DNA of 64,000 nt from Roseovarius spongiae (GTDB lineage: Bacteria; Pseudomonadota; Alphaproteobacteria; Rhodobacterales; Rhodobacteraceae), in assembly GCF_003651245.1 (NCBI RefSeq), contig NZ_RAPE01000001.1:1364001-1428000 (forward strand), written 5' to 3'. A program made the position numbers and the translations under genes. Positions 27,139 through 35,638 of this stretch are shown in pieces (positions within the stretch are counted from its first letter, which is position 1; each line of letters starts with the position of its first letter). The notes below the pieces were generated by a model, which did not search any database, was not told where the DNA came from, and saw only the letters and a list, made by a program, of their open reading frames with translations.

Positions 27139-28995
27139 TCAGTCTTGGGCGCCCGCATCTTCGTCGGCATACCACCAGACTTCGGGCAGGAATCCCACCC
27201 CGTCGCCATAGAGCGGCAGCCGGTCGGCAGGATAGTGCAACTGCCGCTTGTGGGCAATCCGCCCGACTGCATAACTGTGAATCGGGATCACGTAGCGACC
27301 CGAAATCAACACCCGGTCGAGCGCGCGGGTCGCGGTGACGAATTCCTCGTGCGTCCGCGCCGATAGCATCGCGGCGATCATCGCATCCGCGGCGGCGCTT
27401 TTCATGCCCATGAGGTTGCGCCCGCCCGGCGTGTCCGCGCCCTCGGCCCCCCAGTAGAGATACTGCTCGTTGCCGGGGCTGAGCGACAGGTCGCGGCGCA
27501 TGAAGGTAAGGTCGAAATCGAAGCTGCGTTCGCGCTCGGCGTATTGCGCCTTGTCGATGCTCTCGATCCTGAGCGTGATCCCCAGGCGTTCGAGCGCGCG
27601 GGCGTATAGCTCCATGATCGACGTGGCCTGCTGGATCAGCCCGTCCTGTTGCAGCACGACCGTGAGCTCCAGCGGCGCGCCGGCGGCGTTTCTCATCACC
27701 CCGTCCTGCACGGTCCAGCCGGCCTCTTCCAGCATGCGCAGGGCGTGGCGCAGGTTGGCGCGATTGCGTGCGCTCCCGTCGCCCTCGGGCAGCGCGTAGC
27801 CCTCGAGCGCGCCGGGCGGCAGGCTATCGGCGAAGGGTTCGAGCAGCGCCCGCACCTTTGGCGACGCCGGGCCGGGCCGCATGCCCAGCTCCGAGCCCGA
27901 GAAATATGAGGTGATGCGCGGCTGCCGCCCGCCGGTCAGCACGTCGTTGACGTATTCGAAGTTGAACGCATGGATCAGCGCGTCGCGCACCCGCCAGTCG
28001 TCGAGCGGCGCGCGCCGCGTGTTCATCACGAAACCGGTGATGCCCGATGGCTTGCCGTTCGGGATCTCGGATTTCACGATCTCGCCGCGCTGCACGGCGG
28101 GGAAATTATACTGGCTTTCCCATTTCTCGGCGTTGAACTCGCGCACGTAAGATATCTCACCGGCCTTGAAGGCCTCCTTCATCACGGCGTTGTCGCCGTA
28201 GAACTCGATGCGGATCTCATCGAAATTGTTGGTGCCGCGGCGCAGTGGCAGATCCCTGCCCCAGTAATCCGGGTTGCGGCGCAGCACCACGTTGCGGTTC
28301 ACTTCGTAGCTTTCGACCACGTAGGGCGCGCTGCCGATGGGAATGTCGGCAAGGCCGCCATCGGCGAAATCCTTCTCCGCCCACTGCGCCTTCTTGATGA
28401 TCGGACGCAGGCCCACCAACAGCGCGAGGTCGCGTTCGGGCGCGTTGAAGGTGATGCGCAGGCTGCGCGGCCCGGTCTGCTCGGCCTTCGCGACCTTGGA
28501 CCAGAGGTCGCGGTAGCGCAGGTTCCCGACCGTGCCGAGGGTTTCCAGCGACCAGAGCACGTCCTCGACCGTCACCGGGCTGTCGTCCGAGAACCGCGCC
28601 TCGGGGCGCAGCGTGAATTCGACCCATTCGCGATTCGGTCCGACCTCGACCGATTCGGCCAGGAGGCCGTAGATCGTGAAGGGTTCGTCCCAGGATCGCC
28701 CCATCAGCGACTCGTAGGCAAAGAAGCGAAGCTGCCAGGGCGGGCTGCCCGTCAACTGAAACGGGTTGAGCGAATCGAACCCCCCGATATTGCCGGTCAC
28801 TACCGCTCCGCCCTTGGGCGCATCGGGGTTTACGTAAGGCAGCGACACAAAATCCGGTGGCAGGGCGGGGGCGCCGTACATAGCCATGCCATGCTGCTGC
28901 TCGGCGAGGGCTGCTTGCGTCGCCATGAGACCCGGCAAAGCCCAGCACAGAAAGGCGCTGACGCGGCCCATGAGGGGGAAAAAAACTGATCTCAT
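27139..28995 (-). CDS. Extracellular solute-binding protein, family 5 (YejA-like)
   Basis: 618 residues. An N-terminal signal peptide (FLCWALPGLMATQAALA) precedes a long peptide-binding-type domain with GMAMYGAPALPPDFVSLPYV and NPDAPKGG near the start, both typical of YejA-class oligopeptide or microcin C-type binders. No permease or ATPase genes of this system are adjacent, so it is either an orphan or works with subunits elsewhere. Divergent from the candidate small RNA and bdhA. Confidence 0.9.
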   Translation of the reverse strand: MRSVFFPLMGRVSAFLCWALPGLMATQAALAEQQHGMAMYGAPALPPDFVSLPYVNPDAPKGGAVVTGNIGGFDSLNPFQLTGSPPWQLRFFAYESLMGRSWDEPFTIYGLLAESVEVGPNREWVEFTLRPEARFSDDSPVTVEDVLWSLETLGTVGNLRYRDLWSKVAKAEQTGPRSLRITFNAPERDLALLVGLRPIIKKAQWAEKDFADGGLADIPIGSAPYVVESYEVNRNVVLRRNPDYWGRDLPLRRGTNNFDEIRIEFYGDNAVMKEAFKAGEISYVREFNAEKWESQYNFPAVQRGEIVKSEIPNGKPSGITGFVMNTRRAPLDDWRVRDALIHAFNFEYVNDVLTGGRQPRITSYFSGSELGMRPGPASPKVRALLEPFADSLPPGALEGYALPEGDGSARNRANLRHALRMLEEAGWTVQDGVMRNAAGAPLELTVVLQQDGLIQQATSIMELYARALERLGITLRIESIDKAQYAERERSFDFDLTFMRRDLSLSPGNEQYLYWGAEGADTPGGRNLMGMKSAAADAMIAAMLSARTHEEFVTATRALDRVLISGRYVIPIHSYAVGRIAHKRQLHYPADRLPLYGDGVGFLPEVWWYADEDAGAQD

Positions 28996-29074
28996 TTCGG
29001 CGACAATCCCCTTCGGCCCTTGTATGACTGGGGCTGAACCTAGAGACGGTTTTGCGTCTTTTCAAACTTTTAGC

Positions 29075-29103
29075 TTGGATACGGGCGCGAGATTGCTTAT
29101 AAG
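29075..29103 (+). promoter_or_regulatory. Sigma-70-type promoter of the candidate small RNA
   Basis: TTGGAT at 29075-29080 and TATAAG at 29098-29103 with exactly 17 bases between them. This would start transcription near 29110. No start codon with a ribosome site follows before the terminator at 29158, which argues for a non-coding transcript. Confidence 0.65.
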
Positions 29104-29109
29104 GAAGTT

Positions 29110-29185
29110 ACTGCTCGATAGGTTTCTTGCCTGTATGAAACCTGCCTCAATAACTGAACGCCAGCCTAGTGCTGGCGTTTTTTTT
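29110..29185 (+). ncRNA. Candidate small regulatory RNA, about 76 nt
   Basis: Between a 17-bp-spaced promoter and a strong intrinsic terminator. A first hairpin has arms AGGTTTC (29120-29126) and GAAACCT (29137-29143) with a ten-base loop. An unpaired GCCTCAATAACTGA segment follows, then the terminator hairpin. Promoter, 5' stem, A/U-rich single strand and terminator ending in eight T is the layout of Hfq-dependent small RNAs, and hfq is in this window. Targets and conservation are unknown; it could alternatively be a short leader or a fragment of a longer transcript. Confidence 0.6.
29158..29185 (+). terminator. Strong intrinsic terminator
   Basis: Stem ACGCCAGC / GCTGGCGT (29158-29165 with 29171-29178), loop CTAGT, and a run of eight T at 29178-29185. 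It reads on the plus strand although no protein gene lies upstream on that strand, so it must end another transcript. Confidence 0.85.
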
Positions 29186-29276
29186 GTCCTGCCGCAGCGC
29201 GCCGCCCTTCCTGCGCCCCTGACATTCGTCCTTGCAGCATGATATGCAGCGCCTGCAACCAGACGGAGCGCAGAAC

Positions 29277-30050
29277 ATGAGCGTCACGGACAAGACCGCC
29301 ATCATCACGGGATCGACTTCGGGAATCGGGCTGGGCGTCGCGCGCGAACTGGCCCGCGCGGGCGCCGATGTCGTGCTCAACTCTTTCACCGATTCGGAAG
29401 AGGATCACGCGCTGGCCAGCGACATGGCCAGCGAGTTCGGCGTAAAGGCGCGCTACATACAGGCGGACATGTCCGACCCCGACCAGTGCCGCGCCCTGGT
29501 CGAGACCGCCGGCGCCTGCGACATCCTGGTAAACAACGCCGGCATACAGCACGTCGCCCCGATCGAGGAGTTCCCGACGGCGAAATGGGACGCGATCATC
29601 GCGATCAACCTCAGCTCTTCCTTCCACACCACCGCCGCCGCGCTGCCGATGATGCGCAAGGCCGGCTGGGGCAGGGTGGTCAACATCGCCTCGGCCCACG
29701 GCCTGACCGCCTCGCCCTACAAGGCGGCCTACGTCGCGGCCAAGCACGGCATCGTCGGGCTCACGAAGGTCACGGCGCTTGAAACCGCGCGCGAGCCAAT
29801 CACCGCCAACGCGATCTGCCCCGGCTACGTGCTCACCCCGCTGGTCGAGGCCCAGATCCCCGACACGATGGAGAAATACGACATGGACCGCGACGAGGTG
29901 ATCGAGAAGGTCATGCTCGAACGCCAACCGTCCAAGGAATTCGCCACCGTCGAGCAGTTGGGCGGCACCACGCTCTACCTCTGCTCCGACGCCGCCGCGC
30001 AGGTGACCGGCACGACGATCAGCGTCGATGGCGGCTGGACTGCGCTCTGA
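29277..30050 (+). CDS. bdhA: 3-hydroxybutyrate dehydrogenase
   Basis: 257 residues, SDR family. NAD-binding TGSTSGIGLGVAR, NNAG in [17 protein letters not shown], catalytic YVAAK in SPYKAAYVAAKHG, and the substrate-specificity segment ANAICPGYVLTPLVEAQIPD that marks D-3-hydroxybutyrate dehydrogenases. Oxidises 3-hydroxybutyrate to acetoacetate, a step of polyhydroxybutyrate use. ATG 29277 has ACGGAG eight bases upstream. A patatin-like gene follows 84 bases later, a pairing that suggests storage-polymer or lipid turnover. Confidence 0.94.
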   Translation: MSVTDKTAIITGSTSGIGLGVARELARAGADVVLNSFTDSEEDHALASDMASEFGVKARYIQADMSDPDQCRALVETAGACDILVNNAGIQHVAPIEEFPTAKWDAIIAINLSSSFHTTAAALPMMRKAGWGRVVNIASAHGLTASPYKAAYVAAKHGIVGLTKVTALETAREPITANAICPGYVLTPLVEAQIPDTMEKYDMDRDEVIEKVMLERQPSKEFATVEQLGGTTLYLCSDAAAQVTGTTISVDGGWTAL

Positions 30051-30134
30051 GGTGAGGCCCGCCCGCATCTTCTTCTTGCCCCGAATATCCGCACCGGAGG
30101 CGCCTTCTCCGCGCCGCGCGCGCCTGCGCCCGAG

Positions 30135-31148
30135 ATGACGGTGAAACGCATCAACCTGGCCCTTCAGGGCGGTGGCGCTCACGGCGCCTTCACCTGGGGC
30201 GTGCTCGACCGGTTGCTCGAGGACGAAGAGGTAGAGGTCGCGGCGATTTCCGGCACATCGGCGGGGGCGCTGAACGGCGCCGCCTACAAGGCGGGCTGGA
30301 TCGCCGGCGGGCGCGAGGGCGCGCGCGAGAACCTCGACTGGTTCTGGGGCCGGATGGGCGCGGTGCAGGACATGCGGATGCCCGCATGGATGAACGGCTC
30401 GCTCGCCGGCGCGCTCAGCGCGGCGATGGAACAGACCGTGCCGCTGAACGGGCTCGACGCCGTTTCGCGGCTGGTGTCGCCCTATGCATACGGCCCGTTC
30501 TACTCGAACCCGCTGCGCCCCGTGGTCGAGACGTTCTCCTACGACAAGGTCTGCGCCGATCAGGCGCCGCTTCTCTGCGTCGGGGCGACCAACGTGCATG
30601 ACGGCAAGATCCGCGTGTTCACCGGCGCGCAGATCAGCACCGAATCGCTACTGGCCTCGGCCTGCCTGCCGACGCTGTTCCAGGCGATCGAGATCGACGG
30701 CGCGCATTACTGGGACGGCGGCTATACCGGCAACCCGGCGCTGTTTCCGCTGTTCGGCGCCGATCTTCCCCCCGATATCCTGGTGGTGAACATCAATCCG
30801 CTCGAGCGCCCCGAGGTGCCGCGCAGCCCGCAGCAGATCCAGGACCGGATCAACGAGATCAGCTTCAACTCGTCGCTGCTGCGCGAGTTGCGCGCGATTT
30901 CCTTCGCGCAGCGGCTGCTCGACCAGGGGCGTCTGCCCGAGGGCGCGCTCAAGCGGCTTTACGTGCACATGATCGCCGACGACGACCTCATGCGCGAACT
31001 GTCTGTCGCGACCAAGCTGGTGGCGACGCCCTATCTCCTCGGGAGGCTCAAGGCCGCGGGGCGCGCGGCCGCGGAGCGGTTCCTCGCCGCGCACAAGGAC
31101 GATATCGGGAAACGCGGCACGACCGACCTCGCGGAGATGTTCAGTTGA
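30135..31148 (+). CDS. Patatin-like phospholipase family protein
   Basis: 337 residues. Oxyanion motif LQGGGAHGAFTWG, nucleophile elbow GTSAG (serine of the Ser-Asp dyad) and the catalytic aspartate in YWDGGYTGNP. No signal peptide, so cytoplasmic or membrane-associated. Hydrolyses acyl esters; substrate unknown, though its place behind bdhA points to lipid or polyhydroxyalkanoate turnover. It shares a bidirectional terminator with the convergent DUF502 gene. Confidence 0.9.
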   Translation: MTVKRINLALQGGGAHGAFTWGVLDRLLEDEEVEVAAISGTSAGALNGAAYKAGWIAGGREGARENLDWFWGRMGAVQDMRMPAWMNGSLAGALSAAMEQTVPLNGLDAVSRLVSPYAYGPFYSNPLRPVVETFSYDKVCADQAPLLCVGATNVHDGKIRVFTGAQISTESLLASACLPTLFQAIEIDGAHYWDGGYTGNPALFPLFGADLPPDILVVNINPLERPEVPRSPQQIQDRINEISFNSSLLRELRAISFAQRLLDQGRLPEGALKRLYVHMIADDDLMRELSVATKLVATPYLLGRLKAAGRAAAERFLAAHKDDIGKRGTTDLAEMFS

Positions 31149-31152
31149 TGCG

Positions 31153-31176
31153 AAAGCCGCCCGTTCAGGCGGCTTT
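31153..31176. terminator. Bidirectional terminator between patatin and DUF502 genes
   Basis: Stem AAAGCCGCC / GGCGGCTTT with loop CGTTCA. It starts five bases after the patatin stop and overlaps the last codons and stop of the DUF502 gene on the other strand. Confidence 0.75.
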
Positions 31177-31854
31177 GTCTTGCGGTTTCTGCTTTTTCTC
31201 CGGATAGACCAGCCCGGCCGAGATCACGAGCTTGGCCGCGTCCTCGACCGTCATGTCGAGTTCGATCACGTCCTCGCGAGGGAGGAACAACAGGAATCCC
31301 GAGGTCGGGTTCGGCGTGGTGGGAAGGAAGATGCTCATCAACTGGCCGCCGGTTTCGGCCTTCTGGGAAATCTCGCCCTTGGCGGAGGTCGAGATGAAAC
31401 CGATCGCCCATATCCCCTTGCGCGGATACTGGATCAGGCAGGCCTTCTCGAACGAGCGCTCGGTCTGGGCGAAGATCGTCTCGGCGATCTGCTTTACCCC
31501 GGAATAGATCGAACGCACGACCGGCATCCGCTCGACCAATGATTCGGCGAAGCGGATGAAGGAACGCCCGATCAGCCCCTTGGCGACCCAGCCGACGATG
31601 ACGGTGAACACGAGGAACACGATCACGCCGAGGCCGCGCAGGTTGATCCCGATATAGCGTTCCGGGCGAAGCTGATGCGGAATGAACGGCAGTACGACGC
31701 TGTCCACCCAGCCCGCCAGCGCCCAGACCAGCCAGATGGTGAGCGCCACCGGCGCGATCACCACCAGCCCGGTCAGAAAGCTCGCCCGCAGCCGCGCCAG
31801 CAGGCCGGGGCGCGTGCGCGGCGGGATCGGGTCTTCGTCGAAGGGTGTGTTCAT
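31165..31854 (-). CDS. DUF502 family membrane protein
   Basis: 229 residues. Two membrane segments ([20 protein letters not shown] and [20 protein letters not shown]), then a conserved soluble part with FSGVKQ-like [13 protein letters not shown] and [17 protein letters not shown], both diagnostic for DUF502. Function unknown. Divergent from rpsB, with the rpsB promoter between. Confidence 0.9.
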   Translation of the reverse strand: MNTPFDEDPIPPRTRPGLLARLRASFLTGLVVIAPVALTIWLVWALAGWVDSVVLPFIPHQLRPERYIGINLRGLGVIVFLVFTVIVGWVAKGLIGRSFIRFAESLVERMPVVRSIYSGVKQIAETIFAQTERSFEKACLIQYPRKGIWAIGFISTSAKGEISQKAETGGQLMSIFLPTTPNPTSGFLLFLPREDVIELDMTVEDAAKLVISAGLVYPEKKQKPQDKAA

Positions 31855-31937
31855 GCGTCCGTTCGTCCTGCATCGGCCCGAGCTATGTAAGCGGCTTTCC
31901 GCCTTCCGGCAATGGCGCAGATCCGGTAACAGCCCCC

Positions 31938-31966
31938 TTGCGTCCGCCGGCGCGCCCGTCTATATG
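31938..31966 (+). promoter_or_regulatory. Promoter of rpsB-tsf
   Basis: TTGCGT at 31938-31943 and TATATG at 31961-31966 with a 17-base spacer. It predicts a leader of about 113 bases before rpsB, which contains a small hairpin GAAGC/GCTTC near 32034-32047. A long leader is usual for rpsB and could serve S2 autoregulation; I cannot show a binding structure. Confidence 0.6.
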
Positions 31967-32086
31967 CGCGGCACTGAAATCCGCAGGCGCGGGCGGGTCC
32001 ATGGGGGAGACATCCCTATAGGTCCACCGGTTGAAGCATTCGCTTCTCACCCCGCGCCGAGGCGAAAACCGGAAAAGGAACAAGAC

Positions 32087-32995
32087 ATGGCTCTTCCCGA
32101 GTTCTCCATGCGCCAGCTGCTCGAGGCAGGCGTTCACTTCGGCCACCAGACGCAGCGCTGGAACCCCCGCATGGGCGAGTTCATCTACGGCGCGCGCAAC
32201 GGCATCCACATCATGGACCTCACGCAGACGGTGCCGATGCTCGACGCCGCGCTGAACGTGGTGCGCGAAACCGTGGCCAAGAACGGCCGCATCCTCTTTG
32301 TCGGCACCAAGCGGCAGGCGAGCGCGCCCATCGCCGAGGCGGCCGAGAAATGCGCGCAATACTACATGAACCACCGCTGGCTGGGCGGCACGCTCACCAA
32401 CTGGCAGACGGTGTCCAAATCGATCCACCGCCTGAAGGAGATCGACGAAACGCTGGAAGGCGGCGCTGAGGGTCTCACCAAGAAAGAGCGTCTCGGGCTC
32501 GAGCGCGACCAGGCGAAGCTGGAAGCCTCGCTGGGCGGCATCCGCGAAATGGGCGGCGTGCCCGACCTGCTCTTCGTGATCGACGTGCGCAAGGAGCAAC
32601 TGGCCGTCGCCGAGGCGAAGAAGCTGGGCATTCCGATCGTCGCGGTGGTGGACACCAACTGCTCGCCCGACGGGATCGACTACATCATCCCCGGCAACGA
32701 CGACGCGGCGCGCGCCATCGCGCTTTACTGCGACCTGGTCAGCCGCGCCGCGCTTGACGGCATGTCCGCGCAGCTCGACGCCGCCGGCGTCGATATCGGC
32801 GCAATGGAAGAAGCGCCTGTCGAGGAAGCCGCCGCACCTGAGGCCGGCGTCGAAGTGGGCGCCGTCAGCGAAGAGACCGCGCATGACGACGTCATGAGCA
32901 AGGACGCGCCGCTCGACATCGAGTCGAGCGAAGAGGTCTCGGAAATGGCGCAGCAGGCCGGCGAGGCCGGCAAGGAAGAGAAAGCCGACAGCTGA
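32087..32995 (+). CDS. rpsB: 30S ribosomal protein S2
   Basis: 302 residues. Conserved core from [20 protein letters not shown] through [44 protein letters not shown] and [14 protein letters not shown]. Beyond about residue 235 there is an unusually long acidic tail of some 60 residues rich in Glu, Ala and Val; typical S2 proteins end near 240-260. Start fixed by AAAAGGA before ATG 32087. Followed by tsf in the conserved order. Confidence 0.97.
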   Translation: MALPEFSMRQLLEAGVHFGHQTQRWNPRMGEFIYGARNGIHIMDLTQTVPMLDAALNVVRETVAKNGRILFVGTKRQASAPIAEAAEKCAQYYMNHRWLGGTLTNWQTVSKSIHRLKEIDETLEGGAEGLTKKERLGLERDQAKLEASLGGIREMGGVPDLLFVIDVRKEQLAVAEAKKLGIPIVAVVDTNCSPDGIDYIIPGNDDAARAIALYCDLVSRAALDGMSAQLDAAGVDIGAMEEAPVEEAAAPEAGVEVGAVSEETAHDDVMSKDAPLDIESSEEVSEMAQQAGEAGKEEKADS

Positions 32996-33072
32996 GCGCC
33001 GTCGCTTCATTCTGACACAAGGGCCCGGCGCGTCCCGCGCCGGACCGCCACGAACATTCGAGGAGAGCCGAG

Positions 33073-33945
33073 ATGGCGATTACCGCTGCAATGGTAAAGG
33101 AACTGCGCGACACCACGGGCGCGGGCATGATGGACGCCAAGAAGGCGTTGACGGAGAACGACGGCGACATGGAGGCGGCGGTCGACTGGCTGCGCACCAA
33201 GGGGCTCGCCAAGGCCGCCAAGAAATCCGGGCGCACCGCCGCCGAGGGGCTCGTCGCGGTCAAGGTCGAGGGCGGCCGCGGCGTCGCGGTCGAAATCAAC
33301 TCGGAAACCGATTTCGTCGCCAAGAACGCCGATTTCCAGGCGATGGTCGCCTCGGTCGCCGACGCGGCTGTCAAGGCCGATGATCTCGAGGCGCTGAAGG
33401 CGTCCGACCTGGGCGGCAAGACGGTGGAAGAGACGATCACCGACAAGATCGCCACCATCGGCGAAAACATGAGCCTGCGCCGCATGGTCTCGGTCAGCGG
33501 AGCCAGCGTTGCGTCCTACATCCACAACGCCGCCGCCGAAGGCATGGGCAAGATCGGCGTTCTCGTCGCGTTCAACGGCGACGAGGCGTTCGGCCGCCAG
33601 GTCGCGATGCACATCGCCGCGACCAAGCCCGCCGCGCTCAACGAGGCGGAACTCGACCCGGCCATTGTCGACAAGGAACGCCAGGTCCAGATCGACATCG
33701 CCCGCGAGAGCGGCAAGCCCGAGCAGGTGATCGAGAAGATGATCGAAGGCCGGATGAAGAAATTCATCGCCGAGGCGACCCTGATGGGTCAGGCCTTCGT
33801 CATGAATCCGGACCTCACCGTCGAGGCGGCCGCCAAGGAAGCGGGAACCGAGATCACCGGGTTCGCGCGGCTCGAGGTCGGCGAAGGCATCGAGGTCGAG
33901 AAAGAGGACTTCGCCGCCGAGGTGGCCAAGGCCGCCAAGGGCTGA
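33073..33945 (+). CDS. tsf: Elongation factor Ts
   Basis: 290 residues. The N-terminal UBA-like part contains [19 protein letters not shown]; the core contains the TDFVAKN motif that contacts EF-Tu. Guanine-nucleotide exchange factor for EF-Tu. GAGGAGA sits eight bases upstream of the start. A terminator follows at 33971-33996. Confidence 0.97.
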   Translation: MAITAAMVKELRDTTGAGMMDAKKALTENDGDMEAAVDWLRTKGLAKAAKKSGRTAAEGLVAVKVEGGRGVAVEINSETDFVAKNADFQAMVASVADAAVKADDLEALKASDLGGKTVEETITDKIATIGENMSLRRMVSVSGASVASYIHNAAAEGMGKIGVLVAFNGDEAFGRQVAMHIAATKPAALNEAELDPAIVDKERQVQIDIARESGKPEQVIEKMIEGRMKKFIAEATLMGQAFVMNPDLTVEAAAKEAGTEITGFARLEVGEGIEVEKEDFAAEVAKAAKG

Positions 33946-34313
33946 GGCCCTTCGAACCGGATCGAAAGAAACGGGGCGCTCTTTCGGGCGCCCCGTCTGC
34001 TTTTCGGCTCCGGCATGGCATGTCGGGTCCGCTCCAATTCATCCGAAATCTTCCGGATTTGCCTGACGCGACACGGCCCGTGCATCACAGGGAGAATGAA
34101 CCGCCGACAGCCGAGCCGAAAATTGGCCGGCTGCCGACGACCGGCATTGCCGTATGGGTCGCAAGAGCCCCGTAATCCCGGGGATCGCGATCCAATGTTC
34201 CCGGGCCAGAAGGGCCACCACTCACGGAACAGAAACATGATGCGCCCTTACGTTAAGTAAGGGAAGTCCGGGATTCCTTACCCTGCGGTAAAAAACGCCG
34301 CGCGGGGACGGTT
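33946..34313. other. Intergenic region between convergent tsf and luxR-type genes
   Basis: 368 bases. It contains the tsf terminator (33971-33996), a short stem CCTTAC/GTAAGG near 34250, and on the minus strand a G+C palindrome followed by six T (about 34292-34305), probably the terminator for the regulator gene. Nothing else recognisable. Confidence 0.5.
33971..33996 (+). terminator. Terminator after rpsB-tsf
   Basis: Stem ACGGGGCGC / GCGCCCCGT (33971-33979 with 33988-33996) followed by CTGCTTTT. Lies 25 bases after the tsf stop. Confidence 0.75.
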
Positions 34314-35063
34314 TCAGGAGCTGTGAATCTGGTGCTGGAACGACGCCTTGAGCACCGCCTGCGCTGTGGTCTCCACGTTGAGCGCTTCGCGCGCCAGGCG
34401 TAGGTGTTTTTCGATCGTGGCCGGGGTCAGATTGAGGATCTGGGCGATGTCCTGCACCGTCTTGCCGTCGCCGACCCAGCCCAGCACCTCGCGCTGGCGC
34501 GGGGTCAGCGTGCGGGCCGGGGCGGTGTAGGGCAGCGACAGGATGCGCAGATGGGCGACGGTGGCGATCGCCTGGATATCCGCGCCATGCTCGCGCCAAA
34601 CGGCGTCCACCTCGTCCTGCGTCTTCCCGACACGGGCCGTCAGGGCCATCGCCGCCTTGAGCCGTGGCGAGGTCGAGCGGAAACTGATCGAATACCCCGC
34701 CGTCACGCCGCGACGGGCGTTGAACTCCATCACCTTGCGCTCATCCGCCGTCAGCGTGCCGGTTTCGGCCATCTCGTGCAGCACCGACCACGAGCACGCC
34801 CCGTCATTGTCGAGCGCCCAGCGTACCATCGGCGCATGAAAGTAAAGCGCATCGCCGACGAAACGGTCGGTGTAGGCGCGGTCATGGGTGCTGAGCAGGA
34901 TGAAATCGTCCGGATCGCCCAGCGAGGTTCCTGTGCGGTAGCGAGTCGCGCCGTAGATCAGCCGGTCGAATCCGTGCCGCGCGAACCGGCGGGCGAGCAT
35001 GTCCCACAGGTTCTCGATGCTGGGCGCGTTCAGGAACGCCTGCAGGTCGTCGGTCGGGATCAT
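34314..35063 (-). CDS. LuxR-type regulator with autoinducer-binding domain (no luxI nearby)
   Basis: 249 residues. Residues 1 to about 170 match the autoinducer-binding fold; the C-terminal part is a LuxR helix-turn-helix (LTPRQREVLGWVGDGKTVQD then LNLTPATIEKHLRLAREAL). No acyl-homoserine-lactone synthase gene is in the window, so it is a LuxR solo as far as can be seen. Its start overlaps the aroQ stop (ATGA), so it is expressed from the aroQ transcript. Ligand unknown; plausible signals include acyl-homoserine lactones made elsewhere in the genome or by neighbours. Confidence 0.9.
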   Translation of the reverse strand: MIPTDDLQAFLNAPSIENLWDMLARRFARHGFDRLIYGATRYRTGTSLGDPDDFILLSTHDRAYTDRFVGDALYFHAPMVRWALDNDGACSWSVLHEMAETGTLTADERKVMEFNARRGVTAGYSISFRSTSPRLKAAMALTARVGKTQDEVDAVWREHGADIQAIATVAHLRILSLPYTAPARTLTPRQREVLGWVGDGKTVQDIAQILNLTPATIEKHLRLAREALNVETTAQAVLKASFQHQIHSS

Positions 35064-35503
35064 CCGCCAGCATCCAGATGCCCCGCCAGCGCGTCCATCG
35101 CCAGCGCATATCCCGCCGCGCCGAAACCGCAGATAACGCCAAGCGCAACCGGGGCGATATAGCTGCGATGGCGAAATTCCTCGCGTGAATGGACGTTTGA
35201 GAGGTGAAGTTCAACCACCGGAAGAGCGACGGAGCTGATCGCGTCCCGCAGCGCCACCGAGGTGTGCGTATAGGCGCCGGCGTTCAGGACGATGCCGTCA
35301 TGCGCGCCGCGCGCAGCGTGGATGTGATCGACGAGCGCGCCTTCAAAGTTGCTCTGCTCGAACGCCATGCCGATCCCCATCGCCTCGGCCTTGCGCGCGC
35401 ATTGCGCCTCGATATCTGCCAGCGTGGTGTGGCCGTAGATTTCGGGCTGGCGCGCGCCAAGCAGGTTCAGGTTGGGGCCGTTGAGGATCAGTATAGATGT
35501 CAT
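35060..35503 (-). CDS. aroQ: Type II 3-dehydroquinate dehydratase
   Basis: 147 residues, standard length. ILILNGPNLNLLGARQPEIYG holds the catalytic arginine and Tyr23; ELHLSNVHSREEFRHRSYI holds the active-site histidine and substrate-binding residues. Shikimate pathway step 3. RBS AAAGG lies nine bases upstream of ATG 35503. The last bases overlap the start of a LuxR-type regulator, an unusual partner for a housekeeping enzyme. Divergent from matB. Confidence 0.96.
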   Translation of the reverse strand: MTSILILNGPNLNLLGARQPEIYGHTTLADIEAQCARKAEAMGIGMAFEQSNFEGALVDHIHAARGAHDGIVLNAGAYTHTSVALRDAISSVALPVVELHLSNVHSREEFRHRSYIAPVALGVICGFGAAGYALAMDALAGHLDAGG

Positions 35504-35638
35504 ATGTCTGCCTTTCGGCGGAAAATTAACCCGCGACGCGGGCCCTGTCGAGAACGCTTTGCGCAACGCGTCAATTGCCTGTCGTCGCACCGCGTGCGAA
35601 ACCACCGGCAGGATCGACTGAAGACGAAAGGCGCGACG

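Noticed and set aside
31967-32086. Named riboswitch or ribosomal-protein leader motif before rpsB
   Set aside because: A leader of about 113 bases exists but I could not match it to a known structure, so only the promoter is annotated.
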